Positions 20,073-31,100 of a stretch of 64,000 nt of DNA are shown piece after piece (the stretch's first letter is position 1; the number at the start of each line of letters is the position of its first letter). The stretch is from Eustoma russellianum (lineage: Eukaryota; Streptophyta; Magnoliopsida; Gentianales; Gentianaceae). The stretch spans positions 9,206,090 to 9,270,089 of the forward strand of contig AP025065.1 of the NCBI GenBank assembly GCA_036186865.1, given 5' to 3'. The notes under the pieces were generated by a model. It worked only from the letters and a program-made list of their open reading frames with translations. It had not been told where the DNA came from and searched no databases. A program made the position numbers and the translations under genes.

Positions 20073-20228
20073 AAGGTTGTTTGAAGAGGAAGGAGCCACC
20101 GTGATAGGGTTGCTGTGTTAGGGTTGATCCCGTAGGGAGGTTGCCGTATTTTTCGTATGAACTAGGGCCGGATTCTGTTCAACGAGTAATTATTTAAAAA
20201 AAGGAAAAGAAAAAAAGAGCTGCCGCCA

Positions 20229-20385
20229 CAGCCGAAAGGAAACGGCTGCTACCTTTTTACAAGGCCAAAAGAAGTTGGCCGTGAAAATCAAAAAAAAAAA
20301 TTGCTAGGCCAAAGGAACTGGCCGTTTGCAATTTGAACAAAAGGGTAAGAAATTTCGGTTGCCCTAGGCCGAAAGGTACACGGCC
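20229..20385 (+). other. Four small purine-loop hairpins in the leader
   Basis: Four predicted hairpins follow the PBS: CAGCCG-8-CGGCTG (20229-20248), GGCCAA-6-TTGGCC (20263-20280), GGCCA-7-TGGCC (20307-20323) and GGCCG-9-CGGCC (20367-20385). Loops are A/G-rich, typically AAAGGA or similar. Stem changes between copies are paired (G:C in two, A:T in two). The position in the leader is where packaging or dimerisation signals lie in retroelements; that role is inference. Confidence 0.55.
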
Positions 20386-20641
20386 GAAGTTTGTCCAACA
20401 GCGCGTTGTGATCAACGTGTTTCATGGAAGGAGCAAGCACATACATACGAGATATCACTTCATTCGAGAGTGCGTTGAGAATGGATTAATCGAGATGGAG
20501 TATGTAAGTGGAGACGAACAAAAGGCGGATATCTTGACAAAACCGTTGGCGCGAACGAAGTTCAAAGAGATGCGTAGCTTGTTCGGTGTTGAAGAAATTC
20601 CAAGGACACGTTCGGAAATTAAGGGGGAGAATGTTGGTTAA
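20333..20641 (+). CDS. ORF of 102 aa, RNase H C-terminus of copia fused to leader sequence
   Basis: Residues about 32-90 read GRSKHIHTRYHFIRECVENG, then EMEYVSGDEQKADILTKPLA and a KFKEMRSLFGV tail. This is the C-terminal part of copia RNase H, with the conserved KHI-x-x-R-x-HFIRE and AD-x-LTK blocks. The first 30 residues (from MNKRVRNFGCPRPKGTRPKF) derive from the leader and include hairpin 4. Upstream catalytic residues of RNase H are absent, so no enzyme activity is expected. The stop TAA lies 8-10 bases inside the 3' LTR, as in many intact copia elements. It could be a translated remnant or a passive one. Confidence 0.6.
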   Translation: MNKRVRNFGCPRPKGTRPKFVQQRVVINVFHGRSKHIHTRYHFIRECVENGLIEMEYVSGDEQKADILTKPLARTKFKEMRSLFGVEEIPRTRSEIKGENVG

Positions 20642-21028
20642 TTTCCCTGTTCTACTAGGATTATGAGTTTCCTATATTTTAGGAATTTAGATATGGTATA
20701 TTTCCTTATTGGTGTTTATCTTTTCCTATTAGGGTTTGGTTTTGTTTAGACTAGTTAGCTTATAAATAAAGGGGCCAGCCATAGTAGATGGTGCCTCAAG
20801 AGTGCCAAGAGCGCCAAGCGTGCCAAGGCCAAGAGTGCCAAATACCAATCCCGGGTAGGGTGATTGGTGAGTCAATGCCGGGTAGGGTCATTGACAAGTG
20901 GCGGCGAGTGGTAGTTCGGTTTTGAGTTATTTTCCGAATATCAATAAAGTGTGTTGTGCTTTTTACGCGTTGTGTTCTTGAATCCGTTGTTTACTTCAAT
21001 TGGTATCAGAGCAATTGTTGTTGCTTCA
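20632..21028 (+). repeat. 3' LTR of the 1.4-kb element
   Basis: Matches the 5' LTR except near 20935 (CCGAATATC versus CTGTATATC). It ends with one complete PBS unit and TTGCTTCA, directly followed by the target duplication AATCA, so the PBS unit is inside the integrated LTR boundary. Confidence 0.93.
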
Positions 21029-21033
21029 AATCA

Positions 21034-22982
21034 TACAAGCTTTTTACATGTTACATACCAACATTCTAGAAATTACTTTTATTTTCAAAAAATATGAAAG
21101 ACAAAAGTTCTTCATAATTCGTGCCAACATTAACAGTAGAACAAAACAACACTACTTGTACTAGATTAAAACATTCATTTTATCAAATGAATAGCATCAA
21201 CCATACAACTCCAATCTAATCAAAATATATAACAAAAAATGAGTCATAGTATTATTTAACTCAAAAGGTTTTCAATAATAGACATAGACATAACTTTATA
21301 TGTCACTTTGGAGTAAACTCCAACATCCTCCTATAATTATGGACTCATAAGAAAATAGGCTTGTGATCTTTCAATTGTACCATATATTCAACAAAATCGG
21401 ATTTCATCACCAATCCTATTTTTAATTTAGTATTCATCTTTAGTCAAATAACTTTCGTCATTTGGTGTTTAACTTTAAGAACCATAAGCACTAAAATCAT
21501 GTCCCATTTACATGTTAAAATACTAAGAATTTAAGGTTATTAACTTCTAAAAACATTTTTCAATCCATCATGAAGAAATAAAAATCAACAACTTCATTAA
21601 AATTAAATGTTAACTTACACATTTCCTTTAACTCACATCACACCATAATACAAGTCATCATACTTTCTTAACTTCACACTTGTACATCAATCATAAAACT
21701 TCCAATCAAGAAAAATTCTAGATATCACAATGTCCTCTATATTCTTTTTTGATTACACACTTACTCATGCTCATGACTCAAAATCATTACTAGTTAATTA
21801 AATGACAAATGTCAATTATCAATTCAACTATTGATTTTAAAATCATATCCAAAAAAAGTGTAGTATATCACAAAATAAATTTCTCAATTCTTCTTGAAAT
21901 ATATTTTATCAACAATAATTTGGGAAAACAAATCCAACTCGCACACTAATATAAAGTTAATCTAAATGCAAACTTCAAAACCTAGGAATCCATCTTAAAT
22001 GGTTTCTATTTTTTTTTTACAAAATCATCAAATAACTGAGACAAGAAAACTTCATGTCACATATGTACTATCATAAAATCACAGCAATAACTAGTCTTTG
22101 CTATTTTATTTTCAACGTGAAACTTTGCTCTCGAAAGGTGAAAGCAAATATCAAATCTCTATCCTTTAGATTTTTCACTCAACCATAGAACGGTTTCAGC
22201 ATTACATACTAGCATGCCTCACATTTGTACATCTTGGTAATGTTCATCTTAATGTGAAATCTAAATTCAAATGACAAAACCAACTACAAAACTCGTAACA
22301 TGGTTTAAAACATAAAGTCTTTATTAAGACCAGCTACAAAACTCGTAACATGGTTTAAAACATAAAATCTTTATTAAGACACCAGCCAAACCATGCCATA
22401 TGTTTACATACATTTAAATACATATAAAGGTTTTACCAGAACAACAACAACACATACCTAATATATCCCAACATCAGCAAAAGCTATCGCTATGGTATGG
22501 AGAGGGTGAGCGGCAGGCAAATAATACCTCCATCCCAAAGGATAGAAAGTTTGCTCTCTAAAAAAAACATATTTTACACACTTTTAATCATTTTAATGGT
22601 GATAATGTAAATCTTCTTTAGTCTCTTAGTAGTATTAGCACTTTTATAACCTTGTCATGTAGAGGACAAGAAAAGCAAATAAATCACATGGAAAAACTAA
22701 AAACAAACCTATTAAGAATCAAAAGATCACACGTAGCACAAAAACAAACAATATTAGACTTGTTTGGTAGTGACTCATAAATCAATTATGATAGAAATAT
22801 GAAGACAGTGACAACTCAAGTTTCGTAAGCAAAGTTAACTTACAGAACGCTTACAACTTCCCAATTACTTGGTTTTTTGTGCATTCCTAAAGAAAATTTG
22901 TTTACTATATTTATCTCTTGAATTTTCAGAAATAAATATCTACTGATTGTTATGTTTCTTGGTAGACAATAACATCTAAAAT
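21034..22982 (-). other. Interior of the minus-strand copia element, no readable domains
   Basis: AT-rich DNA without domain text on either strand. It contains a tandem duplication (22279-22378) and is assigned to the minus-strand element only by position. Confidence 0.4.
22279..22378. repeat. 50-bp tandem duplication
   Basis: Two adjacent copies of a unit containing CAAAACTCGTAACATGG and AAACATAAARTCTTTATTAAG, differing at only a few bases. A recent local duplication. Confidence 0.85.
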
Positions 22983-23243
22983 CTATTCTATTGCACCACT
23001 ATCACAGGTTATATTGAAAAAGATGATGACCGTAGTGATCTCTTTGTCTCTCACCAATTTGATATTTTTGTTGAAGTTTTTTGTGTTGAACCCACCTCCT
23101 TTGTACACTCTATATACTTTGTGTAAGTAAATTGCGCAGTTTTTAGAGTAAAAACCCTTGATCTTTTCGCAGTCAAAATTAATATGGATGATATTAAAGA
23201 ACCGAGAAAACTCCACCAGGTGCTTTTCCTTTGATGCCTCCAT
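22983..23243 (-). pseudogene. copia gag N-terminus on the minus strand
   Basis: An 86-aa frame starts MEASKEKHLVEFSRFFNIIH, and a CAATACC stretch stands directly before the ATG. The first residues resemble the start of copia-type Gag, but no capsid block or zinc knuckle follows and the frame soon degenerates. Orientation and position fit the minus-strand element whose LTR-like repeats lie at 23800-24241 and 18035-18462. No tRNA-Met primer site was found between the LTR and this frame. Weak call. Confidence 0.35.
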
Positions 23244-23799
23244 GGTATTGATAAGAAGTTTTCTGCTTTAACGTAAGCAAAAACCCCATGCTCTCATGTG
23301 ATTTTTTTTCGAAGATTCAAGCCTCATAATTTGTAAAAAAAAAAAGTGAGTGAGCAAAAGTGAAAGAATGGCAACACCGATTTCTTCAAGGGTTTTTTTT
23401 TTTCACTATTTCAAGTAATATCATCTTCTACAAAAATTTTTGAAGATTGTTTGAAATTTAGGTTGGAAGATGATAAATCACTCAAGAAACCAACAAAACA
23501 AAATAGAAGATCAAAACATCGAATGAAAAATAAATGCAAAGGCATAACTAAGTTACTGCACATAGAAAAATTTTTCCACTACAATGTGTAATGTAGATTA
23601 CATGGTAAATGCTTCAATGGATACAACGGTGATTCTCTTAGTTTGCATCACAAGAAAAAGTATAAACTTGTATTTTGAGTGTATAATAACAGAAAAAGAA
23701 GAAGAAGGTTGAGAAATGATTCTCGACGTTCAAAACTCTTAAGTTTTGCGTATTTATATATTTAATCCTTTAAAATAGTAATTTTAACACATATCTGCA

Positions 23800-24241
23800 T
23801 AATTCAACTTCCAATATCAGATTATGACCGTTTTAGATTAAATCAATGTGTCTCGAATTGCAATCCTCATGAAAAGTCATGAAAAACATGACTTTTTATT
23901 GTTGTCTGCCGGAGTTCAACCGATCAACCCAGAAGTAAAACGATGAAGTCTATCGGTCGACTTCCAAGTAAAACAGTCAACTTGACCTTTGCAAGATGAG
24001 ATTGAACGATTGACCTTGAGGTCAAACGACGACTTCAAAATGTATGACTACGTTGTTTGAGGTTGAATGATGGAGTCAAACGATTGATCTCCACATAGGA
24101 CGATCAAGTTCATTCTTTGACATATGAGGGCAACGATCACACCATAGTCTCAATATTTCATTTGAAGCCATTTTAAACTCAAGCTTAGTTTTATACAAAT
24201 TTGGAACAGTAACTAAGCAATTTTTATGCTTTTTCCAACAT
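23800..24241 (-). repeat. Diverged LTR-like repeat of the minus-strand copia element (5' copy)
   Basis: Partner of 18035-18462. On the minus strand it starts TGTTGGAAAAAGCATAAAA at 24241. A TATATAAATACGC stretch at about 23750-23763 (minus strand) is a plausible TATA box further along the same LTR. The LTR end and the PBS were not located. Confidence 0.6.
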
Positions 24242-25983
24242 ATTAAAATTGCATGATATATTGCTTTGTTAACCTTATGTTATGAGGATTATGTACAGCA
24301 ACAAATCATCCGTTTGAATTTTTATTTTCTATTATGTCAAAATTTCATTGTACTTTTTCACAGAAATAAAATGGAAAACAGTCCTATAAGGTTAAATGCC
24401 ATACAATGTTCTTTAACTTGCTTCTCATGCGTACTAATTGATGTATCTAAGGAAGATGCATTTACTATCTTACTACAATTTTTATTTTTGCTCGTTTGTA
24501 TAGTTTTCTTTCTTGTATAAAGAAAAAAATAAAATTAAACAGCTATCCACTTTTGGAATATATATCACTTCTATGGTGTTTAATTGCCGAAAAACCCCAT
24601 AATGTTTATCAGTTTGATATAATTTTCATGATGTGCCATTGGAAAACAATGTATGTATGTTCTATAAGTATTGTTGCGTACATCTCTATAAAACAGAAAA
24701 TGGGCATTGTTGTGGTTGTCGTCTAAAATCTCCTAATGTGTAAAATTATGTTAAAAGTCCCCTGCTTATTGGACTATATTGAATAATAAACGAATTCTGT
24801 CTGAAATTTCTGGTGCACGCGCACCTTATGCGACTTTTGTATAATTTTAAATGTAAAAACATACCGTATAGACAGAAATACCCCTGCTCCTTTCCAAATG
24901 GGTCTTCCTCTATCATCACCTCATTTGTCTCACCTTTCAATCTGATCGTTGACATAGCCTGATTCCTTTCTCTCACTTTTCTATCTGATCGTTGTCCTAA
25001 GAACACATCCTGATAGAAAGAGGTAAAGAATAATCAACTTGAGAGAAGTTGGAAGTTCGAATATTTCCGGAGATATTTGTGGAGAATTCCATTGTTTAGA
25101 TTCGTTACTACCATCGGCTCCTCTGCCGCCGCGGCCGCCTCATCGTGCTGACCGCAACCCCCTTCTCCTCTATTTCTACCTTCGACCTCCCTAATTACGT
25201 CATTCACCACCCAACCGTCAAAAAAGTGACATAATTGGCAACCACCAAACAATTTCACAGGGGAAAAAATTTCAAGCAAGAATAATCGAATTGGGCAAAA
25301 ACAAATTACGAAAACCTAGACTAAAGGGCATCAAAAACAACAAATTTGAATGAAAACAGATTGATGCAGAAAACAGCCGCCAGAACTAATGGGTTTCTCC
25401 CTATTCATTTTGAAACGCGGCTGTGTTCGATCGCCGGAGGGCTAGCGCGGGGGTGGAGAGCGGTTGGGGGGTGCTGGTGAGGGAGTGAGGCTGACATGGG
25501 AGTGGACTGCTTGCTACTGGTGATGGTACGATGAAGCCATGATAGGGGAGAACCTTGGATTCAACGTGGTTTCGTTGGGGGGGACGGAGGAGACTTGGAC
25601 GGGTGTTGATGTGGCAGTAGGGATGGCGGGGGCCTGAGGTGGGAGGTTAGGGGAGGAGATGGCTGTAGAAATAGAGAAGGGAGGAGGCTGAGGGGAATGA
25701 ATAAGGGGTTGGTTTGGGTGGCGGTCTGGTGGTCTGGTAGGTTGGAGGCAGAAGAAGACTTTTTTTTTGGTTTCCTTTCTGCAATGTAAGTAATAGTCTT
25801 TGGATAACTTTTTTTTTTCTTTTTTTTTTTTCAATATTTTCTTCAAGTTACAGTGTAATTTTCATACAATATTCCCCTGGAAAGCCCATACAAAACTTCG
25901 TCTTCGACTTCTCAGTTATGACTCACGAGAACAACTTTTATTTATTTCCTCGTTTTTTTATGCAAGTTATGAGAAAATAGAAC
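24242..25983. other. Unassigned region with a GC-rich, purine/pyrimidine-biased stretch
   Basis: 24242-25000 is AT-rich with no recognised content. 25100-25780 is unusually GC-rich, with CCGCCGCGGCCGCC near 25125 and a G-rich plus strand at 25430-25750. The minus strand there allows a 110-aa Pro/Ser-rich frame (25514-25846) with no domain. It could be a decayed promoter or first exon of a lost gene; I cannot support a gene call. Confidence 0.4.
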
Positions 25984-26137
25984 GGGTCTTGGAGTAACTG
26001 GTTGTGACTTTAAATTTGAACCGCATAAACAGTATCTTACTGAAAGTGTAAGATAAAGCTACGTATATCAAATCGATAAACGATCCTGCCCCTCCTCAAA
26101 CCTTGCACAAACACAGAAAGTGTATCCGAAACGCCAA
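25984..26137 (+). mobile_element. Au-type SINE, degraded
   Basis: A-box-like GGAGTAACTGGTTG near 25991 and a B-box-like TTTGAACC at about 26014 are followed by GATAAAGCTACGTATATC, CTTGCACAAACACAG and GTATCCGAAACGCC, the same order as the SINE at 15988. The T-tail is lost. Confidence 0.7.
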
Positions 26138-26754
26138 GTTATGGGAAATTGAGAACTTCTAAGTTGAATTATCAATCATAATCCGTAAATTCTACGCGAA
26201 TCAATATCGAGAAAGGGAAGTTTTCCAATCACTAACTCAAACCTATTGTCGAATCTTACTCAACCGAATATTGAGGTACTTATGGTAGAACGGTCCAATC
26301 TGGTCTTTCACATTAAATCGATAAACGGAACTGCTATGAAACGACTTATTAGTCGATTAATAGATCGCTTCGGAATGGCATATATATCCCACATCCTGGA
26401 TCAAGTCAAAACTCTGATTTTCTAACAAGCTACCGCTACATCCATTTCATTAGATACATCTTTTATGAAACATGACTGACAGAAAGTCCGAATTACCAAA
26501 TTGAAACATGAACTGGAGCAAAATAACCCTCTCCCCTTCCTAAACAAGATGAAGGGTGCATGTAATGTAAAATTCAACTGCATTAATTGTTCATATGTAG
26601 ATTCAGCAAACTCCTAAGCATAACTACTTTGTACAGTTCATAGTCTCTAAAAGTAGACTAGGCTAGAGGGGCAATTTGAATTAGAAACCTAAAGATATCG
26701 AGATTAACATACTCATCGGATATCATGGAACAAGCCTCAGACCCCTTTAACGAG
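26138..26754. other. Unassigned DNA
   Basis: No open frame, repeat or RNA gene recognised; serves as the left flank of the copia element at 26760. Confidence 0.5.
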
Positions 26755-26759
26755 AGCCG

Positions 26760-28007
26760 TGTTGGAGAAATTGAGGTAAATTGGAAAAGTTTGGCAAGTG
26801 GGTTTGTCAAAAGTTGACAACCACCATACTTTGAGCTTAATTATGATTAGTATTCGTTAATCAAAAACAGAAACTAAAATTTCTTAATTATCTACATAAC
26901 TAGTAGATGATTTTAGGCTTTTGAATCACTCGATTCCGATACCGGATGAATAATAAATGAATGCTCAAAGTTGGAGTAAAATTGGAAGGAAATTGGAAAA
27001 GTGGTGATGTGGCCTCTTGAGGAGTGAACACATCACCCCTTAATTGGAATACACATTGGCCACTTGAGATGAAAAGGCCACCAAATATAGTTCAAGTTGG
27101 AGCTTTCTAAAATGTGCCCTTGGGCATGAGAAGTTTTTGACGGAGTCAGGACGCAGCTCAGGCAAGGTTCACCACACGCGCGTGCGCCGCCGCCGCCCGC
27201 CCGTCCGACCGGCCGGCTCGGCTCGGCTCGGGCTCGTGGCTCCGGCTCCGGCTCATTCTTGTCTTTTTGGAAAAATTTTCTTTTACATTTTTCCAGAAAA
27301 ATAAATTAAGTGATCCAACGGTTGAAATATTTTTGATCATAACCGTTGCAAGATCTAACGGTGTAGATCGTAGTCTACACGGATTATGATCTAACGGCTG
27401 AGATCATATCTGGGAGCGGTTTCTTCATCTAGATCTAACGGCTGTAGATCGTAATCTACACGGATCATGATCTAACGGCTGAGATCGTATCTGGGTAGCA
27501 GTTTTTCATCCGACGGTCTAAGTTTAAAACTGCTGCAGTTTACGATCTAACGGCTATGGATGAAAACCGTTTGATCCGACTGCTGCGGTTTAATCTGGAG
27601 ATTAACCGCCTAATCCTTCCCGCCTATAAATTGCCTCATTCTCCAGGCTTTCTTGACTACACACTACACTATGCACTCTGCGTTTTCACTGCTTCAATTT
27701 TTTTTTCGCTTTTTGCATACTACTGCACTGTTTCAATTTTTGCATACTACTTCACTGTTGTTGCGTTTCCAGTAGTTCGAGAAATCAGAGCATCCTACAG
27801 GTTCGCCGAGTTCTTTACGTTGCTGTGCCGTTTCGTATGAACTGTAGCCGTTGTATCCTGGGAGACGTTTGCTGGTTCTGGTTGGGCACTTCGTACCGGA
27901 GCAAATCGTCTTAAGGACAGAGTCCTTAGACTCGCCTCGGTTCTGATTGTATTTAGTCAATTTACACAAATGCACACTGTACACTTTTATGATTACAGTT
28001 TCTAACA
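26760..28007 (+). repeat. 5' LTR of the copia element
   Basis: The U3 part contains a GC-rich tract (27170-27255) with CGGCT repeats and then a 250-bp zone of repeated GATCTAACGGCTG motifs (27313-27556). A TATAAA box stands at 27625, about 70 bp downstream of the last repeat. No tRNA-Met primer site follows the LTR end; the sequence after 28007 is TTCTTAAGGCGATTTTATGC. Confidence 0.95.
27313..27556 (+). promoter_or_regulatory. Cluster of MSA-like AACGG motifs upstream of the LTR TATA box
   Basis: AACGG occurs at about 27317, 27357, 27393, 27437, 27474 and 27549, and once inverted at about 27343. Most are in TCTAACGGCTG. That differs by one base from the mitosis-specific activator consensus YCYAACGGYYA, and TCTAACGGCTA at 27546-27556 matches fully. 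MSA elements bind three-repeat MYB factors and drive G2/M expression. Two short hairpins (GTGTAGA/TCTACAC type) lie between motifs. The function here is inference. Confidence 0.5.
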
Positions 28008-28143
28008 TTCTTAAGGCGATTTTATGCGTTTTATATACTGTAATCTGTTTCGTTTTCTGTTTGCACCTACAGCTTCTATTGATACGAAACTAATCGGTTG
28101 CGTGTTTCCTGTTCTGTTTCTGTATTGTCCTACAGAATCTGAA

Positions 28144-31100
28144 ATGGAGAACGAAAGTTCGAACTCCTTCAATGGCGTGCACCTTGGTCCATCCGAGGAA
28201 GTGAACACTGCTGTTCCAGTTGTACCCGCTGCCATTCCTGCTCCTGTTCCGGTTGTTGGACAGGTTGAGAAACCGGAGAAGTTTGGAGGCAGTTACTTCA
28301 AACGTTGGCAGCAGAAGATGCTGTTCTTTTTAACAACTCTGGGGCTGGCAAAGATGCTGATCGAGGATCCTCCAGTGGTGATACCAGTCGAGGATCAGAA
28401 CGTGAATATGCAAAATAGCTTGATGGCTGAAGCATGGAAATATAGTTTTTATGTCTGTTTGAGTCATATTTTAAGTTGTCTCGATAATTCTCTATATGGA
28501 CTGTATAGTACCTTTAAGACTGCAAAATCTTTATGGCAGGCTTTAGACAAAAAATACAGGACAGAGGATGCTGATGTGAAGAAATTTATCATTGGTAAAT
28601 TTCTTGATTTTAAGATGACTGATTCCAAAACTGTTGTTTCTCAGATTGAGGAACTTCAGATGTTAATGGCTGACATGGAAGAAGAGGGTATGTCCCTTAG
28701 TGAATCTTTCCTTGTTGTTGCTGTGATTGAGAAGCTACCTCTTTCGTGGAGGGAATTCAGGAGCTATCTCAAACATAAGCGAAAGGAGATGTCCTTGGAA
28801 GATCTGATTGTTCGATTGCGTATCGAAGAAGACAACCGCAGATCTGAGAAAAAGTCTGCTCAATATTCTGGTCAAGCAAAGGCTCATGTCGCAGAGGCGA
28901 CGAAGAAAAAGAAAGGCAAGTTGGGAGTGAACAACAAAGGCAAAGAGATCGTCAAAAAGTTCACAGGAAAATGCTACAACTGTGGCATTGAGGGGCAGCG
29001 GAGCAGTGACTGTCGCAAGCCGAAGAAGAGGCAAGAGAAAGCGAAGGCGAATCTGGTTGGTGCAATGGAAGATCTGGATCTTTGTGCTGTTGTGAGTGAA
29101 TGCAACATTGTGGGAAATCCGCACGCATGGTGGCTAGACACGGGAGCTACGAGACATGTTTGTGCAAACAAGGCAATGTTCACAGAATACAAGCCCGTTG
29201 ATGGTGCACAACTTTACATGGGAAATGATGCTTCATCAAAGATTGAAGGTGAAGGAAATGTTGTTTTGAAGTTGACTTCTGAGAAGTTTCTGACTCTGCA
29301 GAATGTTCTGCATGTTCCTGATATTAGGAAGAATTTGATCTCTGGCGCTTTGATGGTGATGCATGGGTTTAGACTTGTGTTAGAGTCTAACAAAGTTATT
29401 ATTTCAAAGAATGGGTTGTACTTGGGGAAGGGGTATTTGGCAGATAGAATGTTTAGGATGAATGCTATTACCATTGTACCCAAGAAAGAAAAAGTTGTGC
29501 CCGTAGTGGCTAATGAGAATGCATCTACTTCTGCTTATATGCTTGAGTCTTCTTGTTTATGGCATTTACGTTTGGGACACGTTAATTACAAATCAATTCA
29601 AAGAATGATTAATCTTGATTTGTTGCCCAAACTGAATTTGACTAAGAAAAAATGTCAAGTTTGTGTTGAAGCGAAAATAACTAAGGCTCCTTTTCCTTCG
29701 ATTGAAAGAAACACTGAAGTGTTAGATTTAATTCATACAGATGTTTGTGATTTAAAGTTTGTGCAAACAAGAGGTGGTAAAAAGTACTTTGTAACTTTTA
29801 TTGACGATTGCACTAGATACTGTTATGTTTATTTGCTAAGTAGCAAAGATGATGCCGTTAATGCTTTTAAGGATTATAAGAATGAAGTTGAAAATCAACT
29901 TAGCAAACGATTTAAGATAATTCGTAGTGATAGAGGTGGCGAATATGATGCACCGTTTAATGAATTATGTTCAGAACATGGCATTATTCATCAAACGACT
30001 GCGCCATACTCACCTCAATCCAATGGTATTGCTGAACGCAAGAATCGAACTCTTAAAGAGATGATGAATGCTATGTTGATAAGTTCGGGTTTACCTCAGA
30101 ACTTGTGGGGGGAAGCAATTCTCTCTGCCAATGTCATTCTAAATAGAATTCCATCTAAAAAGATGGATAAAACCCCTTATGAACTTTGGAAATGTTATAA
30201 ACCTAGTTTCAAATACTTAAAAGTATGGGGGTGTCTGGCTAAGGTAGCAGTACCTAAACCAAGACAAGTCAGAATAGGGCCCAAAACAATTGATTGTATA
30301 TTCATAGGATATGCAACAAACAGTAGTGCATATCGATTCTTGGTGCACAAGTCTGACATTCCTGACATACATGAAAATGTTGTCATGGAGTCAAGAAATG
30401 CAGTGTTTTTTGAAGACGTCTTTCCAAAGAAAGATAGAAATGATGAAGAAACCAGCACGAGTAAGCGAGCTCGGGATACAACGGCTCAAGAAATTGACGA
30501 ACCCCGTCAAGGCAAGTGAGCCAGAAGACCCACTTCGTTTGGGCCAGATTTTCTAACCTTTATGGTAGAAAATGAGCCAAGGACCTTTTCAGAGGTAATG
30601 TAAACACCAGAAGCTCCATTTTGGAAAGAGGCAATAAACAGTGAGATAGAATCTATTCTTCAAAATCACACTTGGGAGCTGGTCAATCTTCCACCAGGAA
30701 GTAAACCACTCGGATGCAAGTGGATTTTCAAGAAGAAGTTTAAAGAAGATGGATCTATCGACAAATACAAAGCGCGGTTGGTAGCCAAAGGTTATCGACA
30801 AAAAGAAGGGTTTGATTTCTTTGACACTTACTCACCAGTGACAAGGATTACATCAATCAGAGTGCTAGTCATAATTGCAGCAGTCTATAACTTAGAAATC
30901 CATCAGATGGATGTTAAGACGGCTTTTCTGAACGGTGATTTGGAGGAGGAGATATACATGGAACAACCAGAAGGGTTTTTTGTGCCAGGACAAGAGATGA
31001 AAGTTTGTAGACTTATTAAGTCTTTGTATGGACTTAAACAAGCACCAAAACAATGGCACTTGAAGTTTGATCAAGTAATGATGACAAACGGCTTCAGGAT

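Larger units (their letters stand above)
19631..21028 (+). mobile_element. Young 1.4-kb non-autonomous copia derivative
   Basis: The LTRs (19631-20027 and 20632-21028, 397 bp each) differ at two or three bases. The element is flanked by the 5-bp target duplication AATCA (19626-19630 and 21029-21033). The 604-bp interior holds PBS units, four hairpins, an ORF made mainly of the RNase H C-terminus, and the polypurine tract AAGGGGGAGA (20621-20630). All other copia domains are deleted. High LTR identity means recent insertion. It sits inside the old minus-strand copia element. Confidence 0.93.

Noticed and set aside
25514..25846. 110-aa Pro/Ser-rich minus-strand frame
   Set aside because: Arises from a G-rich plus strand with biased composition; Lys-rich start lies on a poly-T/poly-A run; no domain or splice context.
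27170..27255. GC-rich tract as a CpG island or gene promoter
   Set aside because: It is repeated in the 3' LTR (33090-33175), so it belongs to the retrotransposon U3 region.
28735..29483. Minus-strand frames opposite the copia gag-pol ORF
   Set aside because: Shadow frames of the strong plus-strand coding sequence.
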